The position numbers were made by a program, and so were the translations under genes. DNA of 64,000 nucleotides from Meandrina meandrites (Eukaryota > Cnidaria > Anthozoa > Scleractinia > Meandrinidae), in assembly GCA_963693305.1 (NCBI GenBank), contig OY855914.1, forward strand, positions 20,082,472-20,146,471, in the 5' to 3' direction. This document shows positions 44,948 to 54,240 of this stretch, one piece after another; position 1 is the stretch's first letter, and the number at the start of each line of letters is the position of its first letter. The notes under the pieces were generated by a model that was given only the letters and a program-made list of their open reading frames with translations, searched no databases and was not told where the DNA came from.

Positions 44948-45225
44948 TGGTAAGAGAGGGTCAATTAAAAAAAAAGCAACCAGGGTTATATAAGAAAATG
45001 CCGCGAGCTTATAACAGAAAAGTGGTGCGAGGAAAAAGCAACTGCGGGTGGTTAATGTTAAGCCGAAAAGAAACCTGCGGAAAGAGGTGTATGGGAGAGT
45101 ATTGTGCGTGGCATAACTATCAGCTAAAAACAGTACAAAAAAAAAACCAGTCCCATGTAAAGGAGTAATGTGTTAAGAAAAAAAACTTCGAGCTGGTCTT
45201 GATGGAGCTCAAGAACAAACAATTA
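44749..45225. repeat. Polinton left terminal inverted repeat
   Basis: Matches 59,682-60,233 in inverted orientation. The outer 199 bp appear identical. The inner part differs by a few substitutions and by about 75 bp missing here, mostly around 45,157-45,180 (the second zinc-ribbon-like part of the encoded protein). Ends at the shared phrase CAAGAACAAACAATTA. Confidence 0.92.
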
Positions 45226-45838
45226 GATAATTGACACCTTGCATTATATACAGCGATAGGTAGAGGAAGAAACAACGGTCCTATTGATCAAAGCACTAAA
45301 AAACCAAAAGTTAGAAAAAACAAAGAAAAGGTCGATTGGCCATTATTTCAGCCACACAGAATAGAAGAAAATACAGAATTGCCAATACTTGTATCAGAAG
45401 AACTTCTTACAGAAATGAAAAAAATGAGTCCACAAGAATTAATGAATATTCTTTTGCCGGATAATGCGAACAATATGAGTTTAACATCAGAAAAAAAACA
45501 AATGTCAACTTTCTGAGGGAATAAAAACACTTCCACCAGAACTTCGTGAAAAAAATCTACAATGAGTATATTACCATAAAGCTCAGAGAGCGAGCCGCTC
45601 TTGGCTGGGACAAAGTGAATGATGGCATTACCAAAGCCCCGTTTTGCGAACACAATGAACAAATTGTAAAGATCTTGTTTTGCCATAAATGTCGTGATTG
45701 CAGGCGAAATGGTCTATGTCATATGTGTAGCAAAAATAGAGTCGAACACTTTCTAGGCTATTCTGTTTATGATGAAAAAGATTACGACGATATCTTCAAT
45801 AGATGTTACTATAATAGTTCGTGCGGAGCCGTTGCGTG
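44998..45838 (+). pseudogene. Polinton left-end zinc-binding protein gene, begins inside the TIR, broken
   Basis: Starts in the terminal repeat with MPRAYNRKVVRGKSNCGWLM and a Cys/His cluster (TCGKRCMGEYCAWH). After the repeat ends, an open frame continues (LYTAIGRGRNNGPIDQ, FQPHRIEENTELPILV). It then passes to KTLPPELREK and a second Cys-rich part (FCHKCRDCRRNGLCHMC), ending TGA at 45,838. Breaks: loss of about 75 bp relative to the right repeat, a TGA near 45,230, and two frame changes near 45,500 and 45,556. LPPELREK followed by a hydrophobic helix resembles an F-box core; this is only a suggestion. Role unknown; regulatory or ubiquitin-linked functions are guesses. Confidence 0.6.
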
Positions 45839-46026
45839 ACATTTTAATCAGTTTCTGCTTCTCGCATCACCTCCACGACTTGATATGTTATATGTCTGAC
45901 CTCATTCTGCCAAACAGGTGTAGAAAGTTCGTTTATAGCATACATAAGAGCATGAAATAGTAAAATATATTTGTAGCAGCAATTATTCTTTAATAAAGTG
46001 AAAGAGTGTGCGCTTTGACTGAATTT
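45839..46026. other. Short Polinton intergenic region
   Basis: AT-rich, between convergent genes. AATAAA-like signals (TTTAATAAAGTG near 45,990) could serve as a poly(A) site. Confidence 0.35.
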
Positions 46027-46695
46027 TTATTTCGAAACGTCGCCGATGCTGCCAAGAAGCTTTTTTTGCATGCGGATCCTTTCTTCGTGCATGGCCTCTT
46101 GTCGTATTTTTTCAATGTCAGGGCTGTTTTGTTTATTTTTTTCTTTAGGAAGCGTGCCTTTCCGAAGAATCTCATTCTGAATACGATAGCTCTCTTTTTC
46201 ATCAAGGATGCTTTGAAACTCAGAATCGCTGATTTTGCCGTCAATAAGTGATTTTGACAGTATGCGGTTGACAGTATCGCATTTTGACAAAGCTAATGTC
46301 ATGATTTCACAGTGTTTGATAAGTTTGGGCTCTAGCTTTTTGTAAAAACCGGTTAGCCCAGCAGCTGTTAGCCCAAATAAAGAGGCGACACAGCCAATTG
46401 GTATAGATGCAGGAATCCCTATGCCTGTAAACGCAGCTGCTACGCCACCTGCGGAAAGAAAACCAGAAATACCGCCAGCGGAAAAGCTAGCGTAGTTGAT
46501 AATGGTTTTAGTGCGTTTGTATTTTTTTGCAACAAGCCGATAATGGGAAACTTCATCACTTAAATATTTTAAAACTTCATTGGCTTTTTGCATACGAAAA
46601 TTGTTATCTGGTTGAGTTTGTAGAACTGGATAAAGTGTTGTCTGAGTTTCTGTTTCATCATAAGCTGGTGTAGTAGGTAATACGTTGGATGCCAT
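46027..46695 (-). CDS. Polinton conserved protein with glycine-rich hydrophobic segments (222 aa)
   Basis: Intact ORF. Residues about 1-65 are polar with a helix (KANEVLKYLSDEVSHYRLVA). Residues about 68-120 form two hydrophobic, glycine-rich segments (NYASFSAGGISGFLSAGG; ASIPIGCVASLFGLTAAG) that could insert into a membrane. A helical EF-hand-like stretch follows (LIDGKISDSEFQSILDEKES), and the tail is Lys/Arg-rich and charged. I recognise the type as a recurrent Polinton ORF of unknown function, perhaps membrane-active and virion-associated. The start is chosen at the ATG preceded by TAAATATAACC. It is co-oriented with the penton-like gene upstream, 27 bp away. Confidence 0.75.
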   Translation of the reverse strand: MASNVLPTTPAYDETETQTTLYPVLQTQPDNNFRMQKANEVLKYLSDEVSHYRLVAKKYKRTKTIINYASFSAGGISGFLSAGGVAAAFTGIGIPASIPIGCVASLFGLTAAGLTGFYKKLEPKLIKHCEIMTLALSKCDTVNRILSKSLIDGKISDSEFQSILDEKESYRIQNEILRKGTLPKEKNKQNSPDIEKIRQEAMHEERIRMQKKLLGSIGDVSK

Positions 46696-46722
46696 GGTTA
46701 TATTTACAAAATTATTTTTTGT

Positions 46723-47424
46723 TTAATTTATTTCAATTTGAAACTGAAGAGTCCAGCCGTTAAAATTTAAAATGTGATTAGTTTCATCTGTGACTGAAAG
46801 CGTGATATTTGAAAAGTGATTACCCGCAGAAACATCGCGCAAAACGTTAAGATGTGTATTTTGGTAATGAATTTTTTCATAAGGTTTTCCTCGTATGTCA
46901 AAGCAAGCTAAAAGACTTGAAGGCTTTCCATTTAGCAAGCTTTGTTGCTTGTCGATAAGGTCACAGTTAATAAAATAATTTTTAGGATTTGAAACATTAT
47001 CTTTTATTACAATTTGTCTAAAATAATCCGTTTTACCATTTGCTGAATTATTATACCCAGGAATATCAAAGAACTTAATAAGACTTTCATTCAGTCCAAA
47101 TTTTCCAATTTCTTTCTCGTTTGCGTTTATTATCAAAGAACGGCCTGTAATGCCTTTTTCTACAGTAAAAAAATCTTTCTCTGGAAATCCTTTTTGAAAA
47201 ATATCCCCAATGTCATCCAGTGAGTAGTTTCCCATTCGTAAATAACGTTTTTCCTCATCTTGCTTGTTAAGCTTTTTATAAAAAATTATTCCATCCTTTT
47301 CCAAACTATTCCAGCTGGTGTAAAGAGAACAACTTAACAACCGGATATAGCTTGGTTTTTGAATAGGCTGGTCAAAATAGACCGTATGCGGATTTTCTGT
47401 TGTAACAACTGTAAGAATAACCAT
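46723..47424 (-). CDS. Polinton penton-like minor capsid protein (single jelly-roll)
   Basis: Encodes about 233 residues starting MVILTVVTTENPHTVYFDQP. The phrase SYIRLLSCSLYTSWNSLEKD near the start and LNFNGWTLQFQIEIN at the end are typical of Polinton/adintovirus penton-type minor capsid proteins. These form the fivefold vertices in a capsid whose faces are made by the major capsid protein. An in-frame extension upstream to 47,589 exists but overlaps the divergent gene and lacks the domain, so the ATG at 47,424 is preferred; it has TATAAA just before it. The frame is intact. Confidence 0.78.
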   Translation of the reverse strand: MVILTVVTTENPHTVYFDQPIQKPSYIRLLSCSLYTSWNSLEKDGIIFYKKLNKQDEEKRYLRMGNYSLDDIGDIFQKGFPEKDFFTVEKGITGRSLIINANEKEIGKFGLNESLIKFFDIPGYNNSANGKTDYFRQIVIKDNVSNPKNYFINCDLIDKQQSLLNGKPSSLLACFDIRGKPYEKIHYQNTHLNVLRDVSAGNHFSNITLSVTDETNHILNFNGWTLQFQIEIN

Positions 47425-47462
47425 TTTATAATTAGAGAAAAATATTTTGTTTAAATATAAAC

Positions 47463-49268
47463 ATGTCTGCTCTTCTAAAATGGATTCAGACACCACAAGC
47501 TGACAGCATTGCCAAACTAGCAGAACAAAAGGCATGGAAAACCTTTCTTGCAAAATACCCGAAGGCCGATAAATCGAAGTTTGAGCCACAAACCGATTTC
47601 GCCAAAGACCACACAGGAACCTCAGAAATTTATTTCAAAGCAGGGCCAGGCCATTTGATAAACGTTTTTGGTTCAGACAGCAAATATTGGAGCCCAGAAA
47701 TGAAAAGTGCGCTTGGTGTTGACCAATCATCAGAAGGGTTTCCGCAACAGCTGACACCAAGCGGTTTAAGGAGGCTCGCAACGGTTTCCAGCGCTTTCCA
47801 GCTCTTAAACTTTGATGGGTCAGTATTACAAATCTTTATCAGTTGCTGCAACAATAATGATATCAAACAAATGTCCAATCATTGCTGAATAAGTTGTGGT
47901 CCTTTTCATGACGTCACTGGTTACTATAGCAACAGTTTTACTTGTTAAAAACACCCTTAATTTTCCCTTTAAGTGCTTATAACTCAAAAACGAGTCCGGT
48001 GACCTCCATTTTTTATTATTGAATAATGATTGGGGTATTAAGATGCAACTTTTTGCAAAGTTAAAAAAATTTCTCCGGAGCGGTTTCAGAGCCACCTTAA
48101 ATTTTCGAAAATTTAAGGTGGCTCTGAAACTGGCTAGCCGGCCCAAATATTAAATATTGGCCACCACAGCTGAATTTTGCTGTCTGGTGTGCGACAACGG
48201 GCTGTGGTATCAGTCGCAAAATTTTCGATGACAACTCTGCTATCCCTTTGCCACCGAATGTGCGAGCTTTTTACAAGCTCCATATATATTTTACTGTCAG
48301 GCGAATGTTGTTTCAGATGGGAGGAATACAAAGCATAAGCGCTTTGCCTGGCGACCCTACTTTTGACCAGTTTAACAACAAATACGACGTGGCTTCATAC
48401 AAAAGAATATGCAATGAGTTTGGAGTCAACGCGTCAAGCGATTTTCGTTTTACAAGAGGCGCAAACCACGGCCTTGGAAGCGTTTACATCTATGTCACAA
48501 ACGTTGGACCAGATAAAACTTCAGCCAGTTACCCCGGTTTCAATAAATTTTCTGACGAAGGCGGTTCAGGCTCAAAAGGTAACTTGATTTATTATATCGA
48601 GCCGGATGACGCTGCCTACGGACAGGCAGACTGGTTTTGTCCCAATGTAGCAGAAGGTCTGACCCAGGCGGGTTTGTCGCGAATAAACCAGTCAATAGAA
48701 GCGTTCGTTTACTGTGTTTTGGGTTCACAGGTGAATGTTAGAAGCAGCATACTTGGGTCAGGAGGGCGGGCAAAGGAAGCGCAAAGTTAGTTCGTTGTGC
48801 TAGTGGAAGACTCAATAAGACAACCGGATCTGGCAAAGTCAGTTCAAAGGTACCAACTTGCTGTCGACGACGCAAAGGTGAGGCTTAACCTTGCTGTGTG
48901 TCCGGGGGCCTGGCTGATGCCTGCGCGGATGGTGATAAATATGGAAAGTGTAACTGGTTACAACAACCAGCTCAAACAAGCTGTGCCAGGCATGAAGCTC
49001 GGGGTTAACGACGAAGTGAATAAGAGCACAAAAAAAAACAGCGCTAAAGCTCATGGCAGGAGGGCCAACAAAGATAAACCCACCAAACAGCCACCCATCA
49101 AACCCGATACACAAGGAAGCAACGAAAGAAAAGGGGTCCGCGCCTGAAGAGAAAACACCTGATGAGCCAATAACAAATGTAAATAGCACTGAAACACACG
49201 AAAATAATAAAGCAGCTGTTGCTATTGGTGCCGTCGGGATTGCGGCTTTTATTTACTTTATGCGCTAA
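47463..49268 (+). pseudogene. Polinton long ORF (virion-associated candidate), interrupted by a MITE, a stop and frame changes
   Basis: The first part (47,463-47,819; MSALLKWIQTPQADSIAKLA, then SKYWSPEMKSAL) stops inside an inserted palindromic repeat. The second part resumes after 48,316 (QSISALPGDPTFDQFNNKYD, FRFTRGANHGLGSVYIYV, INQSIEAFVYCVLG). It is cut by an in-frame TAG at 48,788-48,790, continues in the same frame (IRQPDLAKSVQRYQLAVD), and then must change frame near the A-run at 49,030. It ends with a proline-rich part and a membrane segment (AVAIGAVGIAAFIYFMR). Without the insert it would be about 430 codons. I recognise it as a recurrent cnidarian Polinton ORF without known function. 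It runs divergently from the penton-like gene. Confidence 0.7.
47820..48315. mobile_element. Palindromic MITE (family A) inserted in a Polinton gene
   Basis: Centred on a perfect 46-bp palindrome at 48,084-48,129 (TTTCAGAGCCACCTTAAATT and its mirror). The left side matches the arm of the repeat at 20,537-20,792 (AAAAACGAGTCCGGTGACCT, GCAAAGTT). GATGGG occurs at 47,814-47,819 and 48,316-48,321 and may be the target duplication, but removing the insert and one copy does not restore frame, so ends are provisional. The right part is unlike the 20.6-kb copy. Confidence 0.72.
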
Positions 49269-50657
49269 CGCCGCTTCTTGATATATTTTTCGACAAGAAA
49301 GGCAACCACAGCCAAAATCAGCAGCCAGGTGTGCTCAGCAAGAAAACCGATAGCTTGACCGGCGGCTTTGAAAAGAAAGCTCACAATTGAGCCAATAAGA
49401 CCTGGAAGAGCTGATGCAATCTTTGAGCCAATATCTTTCAGACCTTTTCCCAACGCTTTACCGGTGGCTCTCAAAGCGTTTGTAATAGCCCCAATGACAG
49501 CACCAATTGTGACCCCGGCAGCAAGAACGATAGCCGTAACGGTCACACCATATTTTTTGAATATCTTCTTTACCCTCTCACGAAGTGGAAGCGCTCTTTC
49601 TCTTTCATCAATCTGCGTTTGCAAACGAGCACACTCCTCTTGTCTTTCCGCCACTCTTCCTTCGGCGGCTTGTTTATCAGACGGTGAGGCGTCTTCATTG
49701 TCGATAACTGCCTGGTCTTCCTCATTTTGGCGCTGCAGTTCTGCTTCTTGTTCTTTCAGCTCATCTAACGTTCTTGTGTCGTTGAGCCTCGCTTCCATTG
49801 TATTTCTTTCACTCTCTTTGGTGGCTATTTTTTGCTCTAAGTTGGTCGACACTTTTTTGTTCTTTGGCTTTGGTTTTTGCTTGTTTCTCGAGAGCCGTCA
49901 CCTTTTTTTTTGCTTTTTCAAAATCCCCCTGATAATTTTTTTTCAGTTGCTGCAGTCTCCGCAGTTCTGATTCAATTTCAATTTTTGTACCTTGTTCTTC
50001 TTGAATTCTTTCTATATTATCTTGATTTCATTCTAATCTAGTTCTAAGATCTTTCACTTGTTGTTCGGCTTTTTGTCTTTCAGAGGCTAGTTTTTCGGCT
50101 TCTTAACGTTGTTTTTCAGCCTCTCTTAATCTCTGCCGGTTTTCTCTTATTTCTTCTTTGTCTTGAGCAATCAGAGATTCAGCATCTGGACCAAGGGATG
50201 TTTTGAACTTGTCTGTGAATTTTTTGTAAAGACCTTTCCCATCTTTTTTGAAAATTTCAGTCTCACCACCTTTTGTTCCAAATGAAACTATTGTAGTCTC
50301 ATTGCCAGGCCTTTTGCTGAAACCGATTGGGCCTAATTTCCCGAAGTCAACTTTTGGAAACAATTTTTTAATATAATCTTTTGTTCTTTCAAGATAAGCT
50401 GGTTTATCATCTTGATGAATAAAGCTACCCAACAAAGGTATATTTTCATCAAATGATGTTTCTGGCAATCCGCTCTGTTCGTGCTGCATAGTTTGCATTT
50501 CATGTTGTTCACCACCATGGTAGGGGGTGGATGCTGTACCAGGATGAAATGGCTGAGTTGTGTTGACCTCTTGTCCATCATCATCATCATCATCATCGTG
50601 TTCAAGTCTGTAGTCAACATCTGGTTGGTCTATACCAAATTCTCCACCTTCTGCCAT
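49265..50657 (-). pseudogene. Polinton acidic / coiled-coil / membrane protein gene, two stops and a frameshift
   Basis: The 5' part (50,657 to 50,103) is intact: MAEGGEFGIDQPDVDYRLEH, an acidic D-run, a Pro/His/Gln-rich region and a Lys-rich domain (TKDYIKKLFPKVDFGKLGPI). In the same frame, TAA at 50,103-50,105 and TGA near 50,028 interrupt a long Glu/Gln/Lys coiled coil. A frame change near 49,855 leads to the 3' part (coiled coil, then hydrophobic segments VTVTAIVLAAGVTIGAVIGA and WLLILAVVAFLVEKYIKKRR). All parts read as one protein of about 460 residues. Both stops fit C-to-T changes (CAA to TAA, CGA to TGA). Role unknown; a virion or membrane-associated protein is plausible. Confidence 0.75.
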
Positions 50658-50718
50658 CGCGTGATTTTATATTTACAATTGAAATTTTAATTGAACATTT
50701 TTATTATTCTTTGAAATA

Positions 50719-51972
50719 ATGGACGGTGTACAAGAAAACCTTCGGCCAACACGCAGTGAAAATACTCTCGGCGCTCTAAAAGCGGAGCGCGCAGTGAAAC
50801 GCATCACTTTCGAGCGCACAGAAGCCAATCCACAGGAAACGCTTTATGTTTCGGTTCCCAAGCTGAATGAAAACGAGGTCATTGTTCCTGGTTCACTTGC
50901 GCTGCGCTTCAACATCGATTTGAGCGGAGGTCATGCCAATAACTTTCTTGTCGACAATGTTGGATGGGCGCTAGTTGAAAAACTTGTTGTGAAGTACTCT
51001 GGCACAATCCTGCAGGACACAGTTGATTACGACATTTACAAGATATTCGAGGATCTCTTCCTATCGCAGGAGGAGCGCGACAACATGCTGCAAGATGGAA
51101 TCCAGAGTGAGGACCTTAACAAAATTTGCTCAAACTCGGGTGACAAGAAGACCTCAAGCGTCGCTAAAGAAAACAAATTGAACGGGATTTACGGATCCAA
51201 ATACAGGATCCGCCTTGACCACCAGATTTTGAACGACCACGGGGCCTTTTATCCACAGGCTCTATTCAACGATCTTGTGTTCGAACTTACACTTGCGCCA
51301 GCCTCTAAGGTCGTCAGAGGCTCAGACCCCTCGAAGCTTAAATACAAGCTGAAAAACGTCCAGCTGGAGTACGAGATGATAGGAAGCAAAACACTGGCAG
51401 ATGAAGCCCTCAGCGCGTACACAAATGGAAAAGAATTTGCAGATGAACACATTCAGCGTGACGAAGTGGTTACCTTTACCAAAGTCACAGACACAAGGCT
51501 GAATCTCAGAGTTAACCCGCAGAGAAGGTCCCTCAAAGGAATCTTGCTACTTTTTGTCGAGCCCTATGTTGCTGGCGCAAGGCAGGCAGAAACTTACTTA
51601 AACCCAGACCTGACGAAAGTCAGTGTCACAGTAAACGGCTCACCCAACAGGCTGTACAACAACGGCCTTGAAGGAATTGATGTCTGGGAGGAGGTCAAAC
51701 GCTTCTTTCTAAAATCCAAAAACAAAACACAACACATGAATGCAACAAAGTCTTATACAGAAAACAAGTTCGGGGTTATGATCGATCTGCGTTCCATGTC
51801 TGATCACTCGATGCACGGAAGCGGCACGCGACTTGTAAACACAAAGAATGGAGTACAGCTGGAGCTCGAAAGGAATGCCAGCGGCTCTGGCAATGTGAAC
51901 TGCCACATTTACGTAATCAGTGACGCGCAGATGAATATATTAGGAAGGCAATTAGAATCTGTGCAGTACTAA
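50719..51972 (+). CDS. Polinton major capsid protein (double jelly-roll, probable)
   Basis: Intact, 417 codons. Features are VPKLNENEVIVPGSLALRFN, a strand-rich body, YKLKNVQLEYEMIGSKTLAD in the centre, LLLFVEPYVAG in the second half, and DLRSMSDHSMHGSG near the end. This fits a hexon-type double jelly-roll capsid protein, though it is shorter than many Polinton versions. Its position directly before the packaging ATPase (5 bp apart) supports the call. It lies divergently from the coiled-coil gene. A fold prediction would be decisive. The frame shows no damage. Confidence 0.78.
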   Translation: MDGVQENLRPTRSENTLGALKAERAVKRITFERTEANPQETLYVSVPKLNENEVIVPGSLALRFNIDLSGGHANNFLVDNVGWALVEKLVVKYSGTILQDTVDYDIYKIFEDLFLSQEERDNMLQDGIQSEDLNKICSNSGDKKTSSVAKENKLNGIYGSKYRIRLDHQILNDHGAFYPQALFNDLVFELTLAPASKVVRGSDPSKLKYKLKNVQLEYEMIGSKTLADEALSAYTNGKEFADEHIQRDEVVTFTKVTDTRLNLRVNPQRRSLKGILLLFVEPYVAGARQAETYLNPDLTKVSVTVNGSPNRLYNNGLEGIDVWEEVKRFFLKSKNKTQHMNATKSYTENKFGVMIDLRSMSDHSMHGSGTRLVNTKNGVQLELERNASGSGNVNCHIYVISDAQMNILGRQLESVQY

Positions 51973-51977
51973 TAGAA

Positions 51978-52583
51978 ATGGATCCGAGCAAGATACCTTT
52001 CAACGCTCTGATTGTGGGCCCAACAAATTCAGGCAAATCTAAATATGTGGTTGACCAGATCTACGGCCCTTTCCGCGGCAAGTTCGACTACATTGTTCTT
52101 ATCTGCCCAACATTCGCGCACAACAAGACCTACCACCGAATTGGTGAAAATGATTCAAGAATGATTGTGATAATATGCAAGCAGCATGAGGTTGAAATTT
52201 TTTTGAACATCGTGACCTGGCTGTTTGAGGGCACCAACACGCTCATAATACTCGATGACTGCGCTGCCTCCAAAGATGTGAAAGGGCGCACAGGCCAGCT
52301 GGTGAATCTTGGCTTTTCCGCTCGACATATCGGCATCAGCGTTTGGGTGCTGACCCAGAAGATAACCAGCATAACACCTTCTTTCCGGGAAAACGTGGCG
52401 GCTATCGTTTTATTTTACACTCCCTCAGCCAAAACTACGAAGGCAATTTTTGAAGATCACACCGGCGAGCTCTCCCACGATGAGTACAAATCTCTGATTT
52501 CAAAGCTGAAAGAGCGGAAGTTCTCTTATCTCGTGTTCTCGCTTCGCTACCCCTACGGTATTCATTTTGAATTAAAAAAATAA
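51978..52583 (+). CDS. Polinton DNA-packaging ATPase (A32/FtsK-HerA type)
   Basis: Intact, 201 codons. Walker A GPTNSGKS at residues 14-21, Walker B LIILDD at about 89-94, and a sensor-type VLTQK at about 124-128. These define the genome-packaging ATPase shared by Polintons, adintoviruses, virophages and larger nucleo-cytoplasmic DNA viruses; it would pump DNA into the capsid. It starts 5 bp after the capsid gene's stop codon, suggesting a shared transcript or tightly packed promoters. Confidence 0.93.
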   Translation: MDPSKIPFNALIVGPTNSGKSKYVVDQIYGPFRGKFDYIVLICPTFAHNKTYHRIGENDSRMIVIICKQHEVEIFLNIVTWLFEGTNTLIILDDCAASKDVKGRTGQLVNLGFSARHIGISVWVLTQKITSITPSFRENVAAIVLFYTPSAKTTKAIFEDHTGELSHDEYKSLISKLKERKFSYLVFSLRYPYGIHFELKK

Positions 52584-52601
52584 AAGTTGTATATAGTTAC
52601 A

Positions 52602-53189
52602 ATGGCTGAACAAGAGTTCGCAGAAGTTATAAACCTACTGGAAGCTGAGCCGTCAAGCAGCCCAGCTGGTAGTAGCATTGTGCCAGACTTAACAAGCTTA
52701 ACCGTCCACGGACCTAACATTCCTGCTCTTCGTGAGCAGCTGGCCGTGCTTGTATCAACAGGCAAATCCAAAGAGGCCATCGGAGTGCAATTAACACATG
52801 AGCAGTTGAAACGCTTGACTGATAAAGAAGTTGAAAAGTACTTCAAGAGATATGAAACCTTCGTTGGCAGCAAGACAACCGAAAGCATGGTTGACAGCCT
52901 GCTTACGCTTCTGACAAGAGGCCTGCAAATGGTTATTGAAATAGATGACGTTGATGCAATGAAAAAAGAACTAAAAGAAGACTTCATTATTAACAAAGAA
53001 ATGACAGATTTTATCGGAAGTCTCTCTTTGAAATATGGAAAATTTCTTGCTCCTATTTCTGCTGCTTTGATAACGGCGAAGCACATTGATTTTAACTTAC
53101 ATTTGCAGAGAAAGGATGAAACAAAATTAGAAGAAATTTCTGAGCATACCTCACCAACTGCTGAACAATTACAGACAAATTCTGAGTAA
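52602..53189 (+). CDS. Polinton conserved protein, unknown function (195 aa)
   Basis: Intact ORF. The ATG at 52,602 (MAEQEFAEVINLLEAEPSS) is preferred over an upstream TTG because it follows a TATATAGTTACA leader seen at other element genes. It has a Ser/Pro-rich head, a helical middle (LREQLAVLVSTGKSKEAIGV, LTHEQLKRLTDKEVEKYFKR) and a hydrophobic helix (LAPISAALITAKH) near the end. I recognise no named domain. Confidence 0.7.
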   Translation: MAEQEFAEVINLLEAEPSSSPAGSSIVPDLTSLTVHGPNIPALREQLAVLVSTGKSKEAIGVQLTHEQLKRLTDKEVEKYFKRYETFVGSKTTESMVDSLLTLLTRGLQMVIEIDDVDAMKKELKEDFIINKEMTDFIGSLSLKYGKFLAPISAALITAKHIDFNLHLQRKDETKLEEISEHTSPTAEQLQTNSE

Positions 53190-53236
53190 TTTCTAAGTAT
53201 TATTTTATTTGCTTAACATATACGCTTTGTTTCAAA

Positions 53237-53734
53237 ATGTCAACCGAACAATCTGAGATTGCAAATTCACAGCGTGAGACCCCTCAGGTCGATATCACAC
53301 AGCAAGCAACAACTCCAACTCCAACTACAGCCCCGCAGCGTGCAAAAAATCCCAAGCGTGTGGCTGCAGGCAAATTGGTTGCTGAAAGAACGCGGCTAGC
53401 CCGTGAACAACAGAAAAAAGCAGCAGCTGAGGCTGCTATTATAATCGCAAACAACAAGACAAAGGCCACTGCCCCGGTTTCTGAGCCAGATCCGCCTATT
53501 GCAGACGAAACACCAAAGAGTACCGAAGAAAAAAATAGCAGTCTCAGCACCACACAATGGATTGGTGTTATCAGTATAGTTGTTTCACTGATTGGGATTT
53601 ATTACAAACGTGAAGAGCTCAAAGCCGTATTCAGCAAAAAAAATTCACCTGAGCCACAACCTGTTCGCAAAAAGACACCTGAGCCACAGCCTGCTCGCCC
53701 AACACAGCCTAGAGGTGTAAAACATTTGGATTGA
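53237..53734 (+). CDS. Polinton small basic membrane protein with NPKRVAAGK motif
   Basis: Intact, 165 codons. A Thr/Pro/Gln-rich head leads to a basic helix (NPKRVAAGKLVAERTRLARE). An Ala-rich segment and a membrane segment (WIGVISIVVSLIGIYY) follow, with a tail of repeated PEPQPVRKK/PEPQPARP units. The RVAAGK-type helix followed by one membrane span recurs in small Polinton proteins. DNA-binding or virion-membrane roles are guesses. Confidence 0.68.
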   Translation: MSTEQSEIANSQRETPQVDITQQATTPTPTTAPQRAKNPKRVAAGKLVAERTRLAREQQKKAAAEAAIIIANNKTKATAPVSEPDPPIADETPKSTEEKNSSLSTTQWIGVISIVVSLIGIYYKREELKAVFSKKNSPEPQPVRKKTPEPQPARPTQPRGVKHLD

Positions 53735-53771
53735 ATATTTATGAATTAATATTATACCTGCCTACTATACC

Positions 53772-53927
53772 ATGAAGAAAGTTGATGTTCCCCAAGTTCT
53801 TATTTCAACCGCGGCCATTTTTGGAATCGGACTGATATGGTACGACTTCAACGTGAAGGTTTTTAATACAGTCCGCGATCTTTTGAAGGCCACATTATAT
53901 AACCCGGACGTAGAAGAGACAAATTAA
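53772..53927 (+). CDS. Polinton micro-protein with one membrane segment (51 aa)
   Basis: An ORF too short for usual cut-offs: MKKVDVPQVLISTAAIFGIG, LIWYDF and an amphipathic tail (VFNTVRDLLKATLY), stopping at TAA 53,925-53,927. It is preceded by TATTATACCTGCCTACTATA. It fits tightly between two other small genes on the same strand, which supports it. Confidence 0.6.
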   Translation: MKKVDVPQVLISTAAIFGIGLIWYDFNVKVFNTVRDLLKATLYNPDVEETN

Positions 53928-54006
53928 TTTTGATTTAAACTTTTCTATGTTTCCATTTCTATACTTACAAAAATAATGTCAGACAACAAGCTTGTTTAAA
54001 ACCATC

Positions 54007-54198
54007 ATGGATGCTGCTACTATAACTGGTTTGGCCGCCGGCATCGGCTGGGTCGCAAAAAAGGTTGTGAAAGAGAATTTTACTTCTGACCCCAGCAGCA
54101 GTGCGATGAACTACGTGAAGTTCACAGCCGTCGTGGCAGGGAGCATTGCACTCAAACAGTACCTCGAGGACCAAAAAATCCTTCCCACCAGCATCTAA
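54007..54198 (+). CDS. Polinton small membrane protein (63 aa)
   Basis: MDAATITGLAAGIGWVAKKV, then MNYVKFTAVVAGSIALKQYL: two hydrophobic stretches and a charged end. The ATG at 54,007 is used. An earlier ATG at 53,976 lies in another frame that stops at once, and a single-base change near 53,992 could have separated it from this frame. Function unknown. Confidence 0.6.
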   Translation: MDAATITGLAAGIGWVAKKVVKENFTSDPSSSAMNYVKFTAVVAGSIALKQYLEDQKILPTSI

Positions 54199-54240
54199 AA
54201 TTAATGATTTGAAAAAAACTCTGCTCTGATATATATCACA

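Noticed and set aside
47814..48321. Reading the interruption of the Polinton gene as a spliced intron (GTCAGT...TTTCAG)
   Set aside because: A plausible donor and acceptor exist, but joining them gives an early stop, and the segment matches a dispersed palindromic repeat, so insertion is the better explanation.
52130..52372. Minus-strand ORFs inside the Polinton ATPase, capsid and integrase genes
   Set aside because: They are shadows of well supported genes on the opposite strand.
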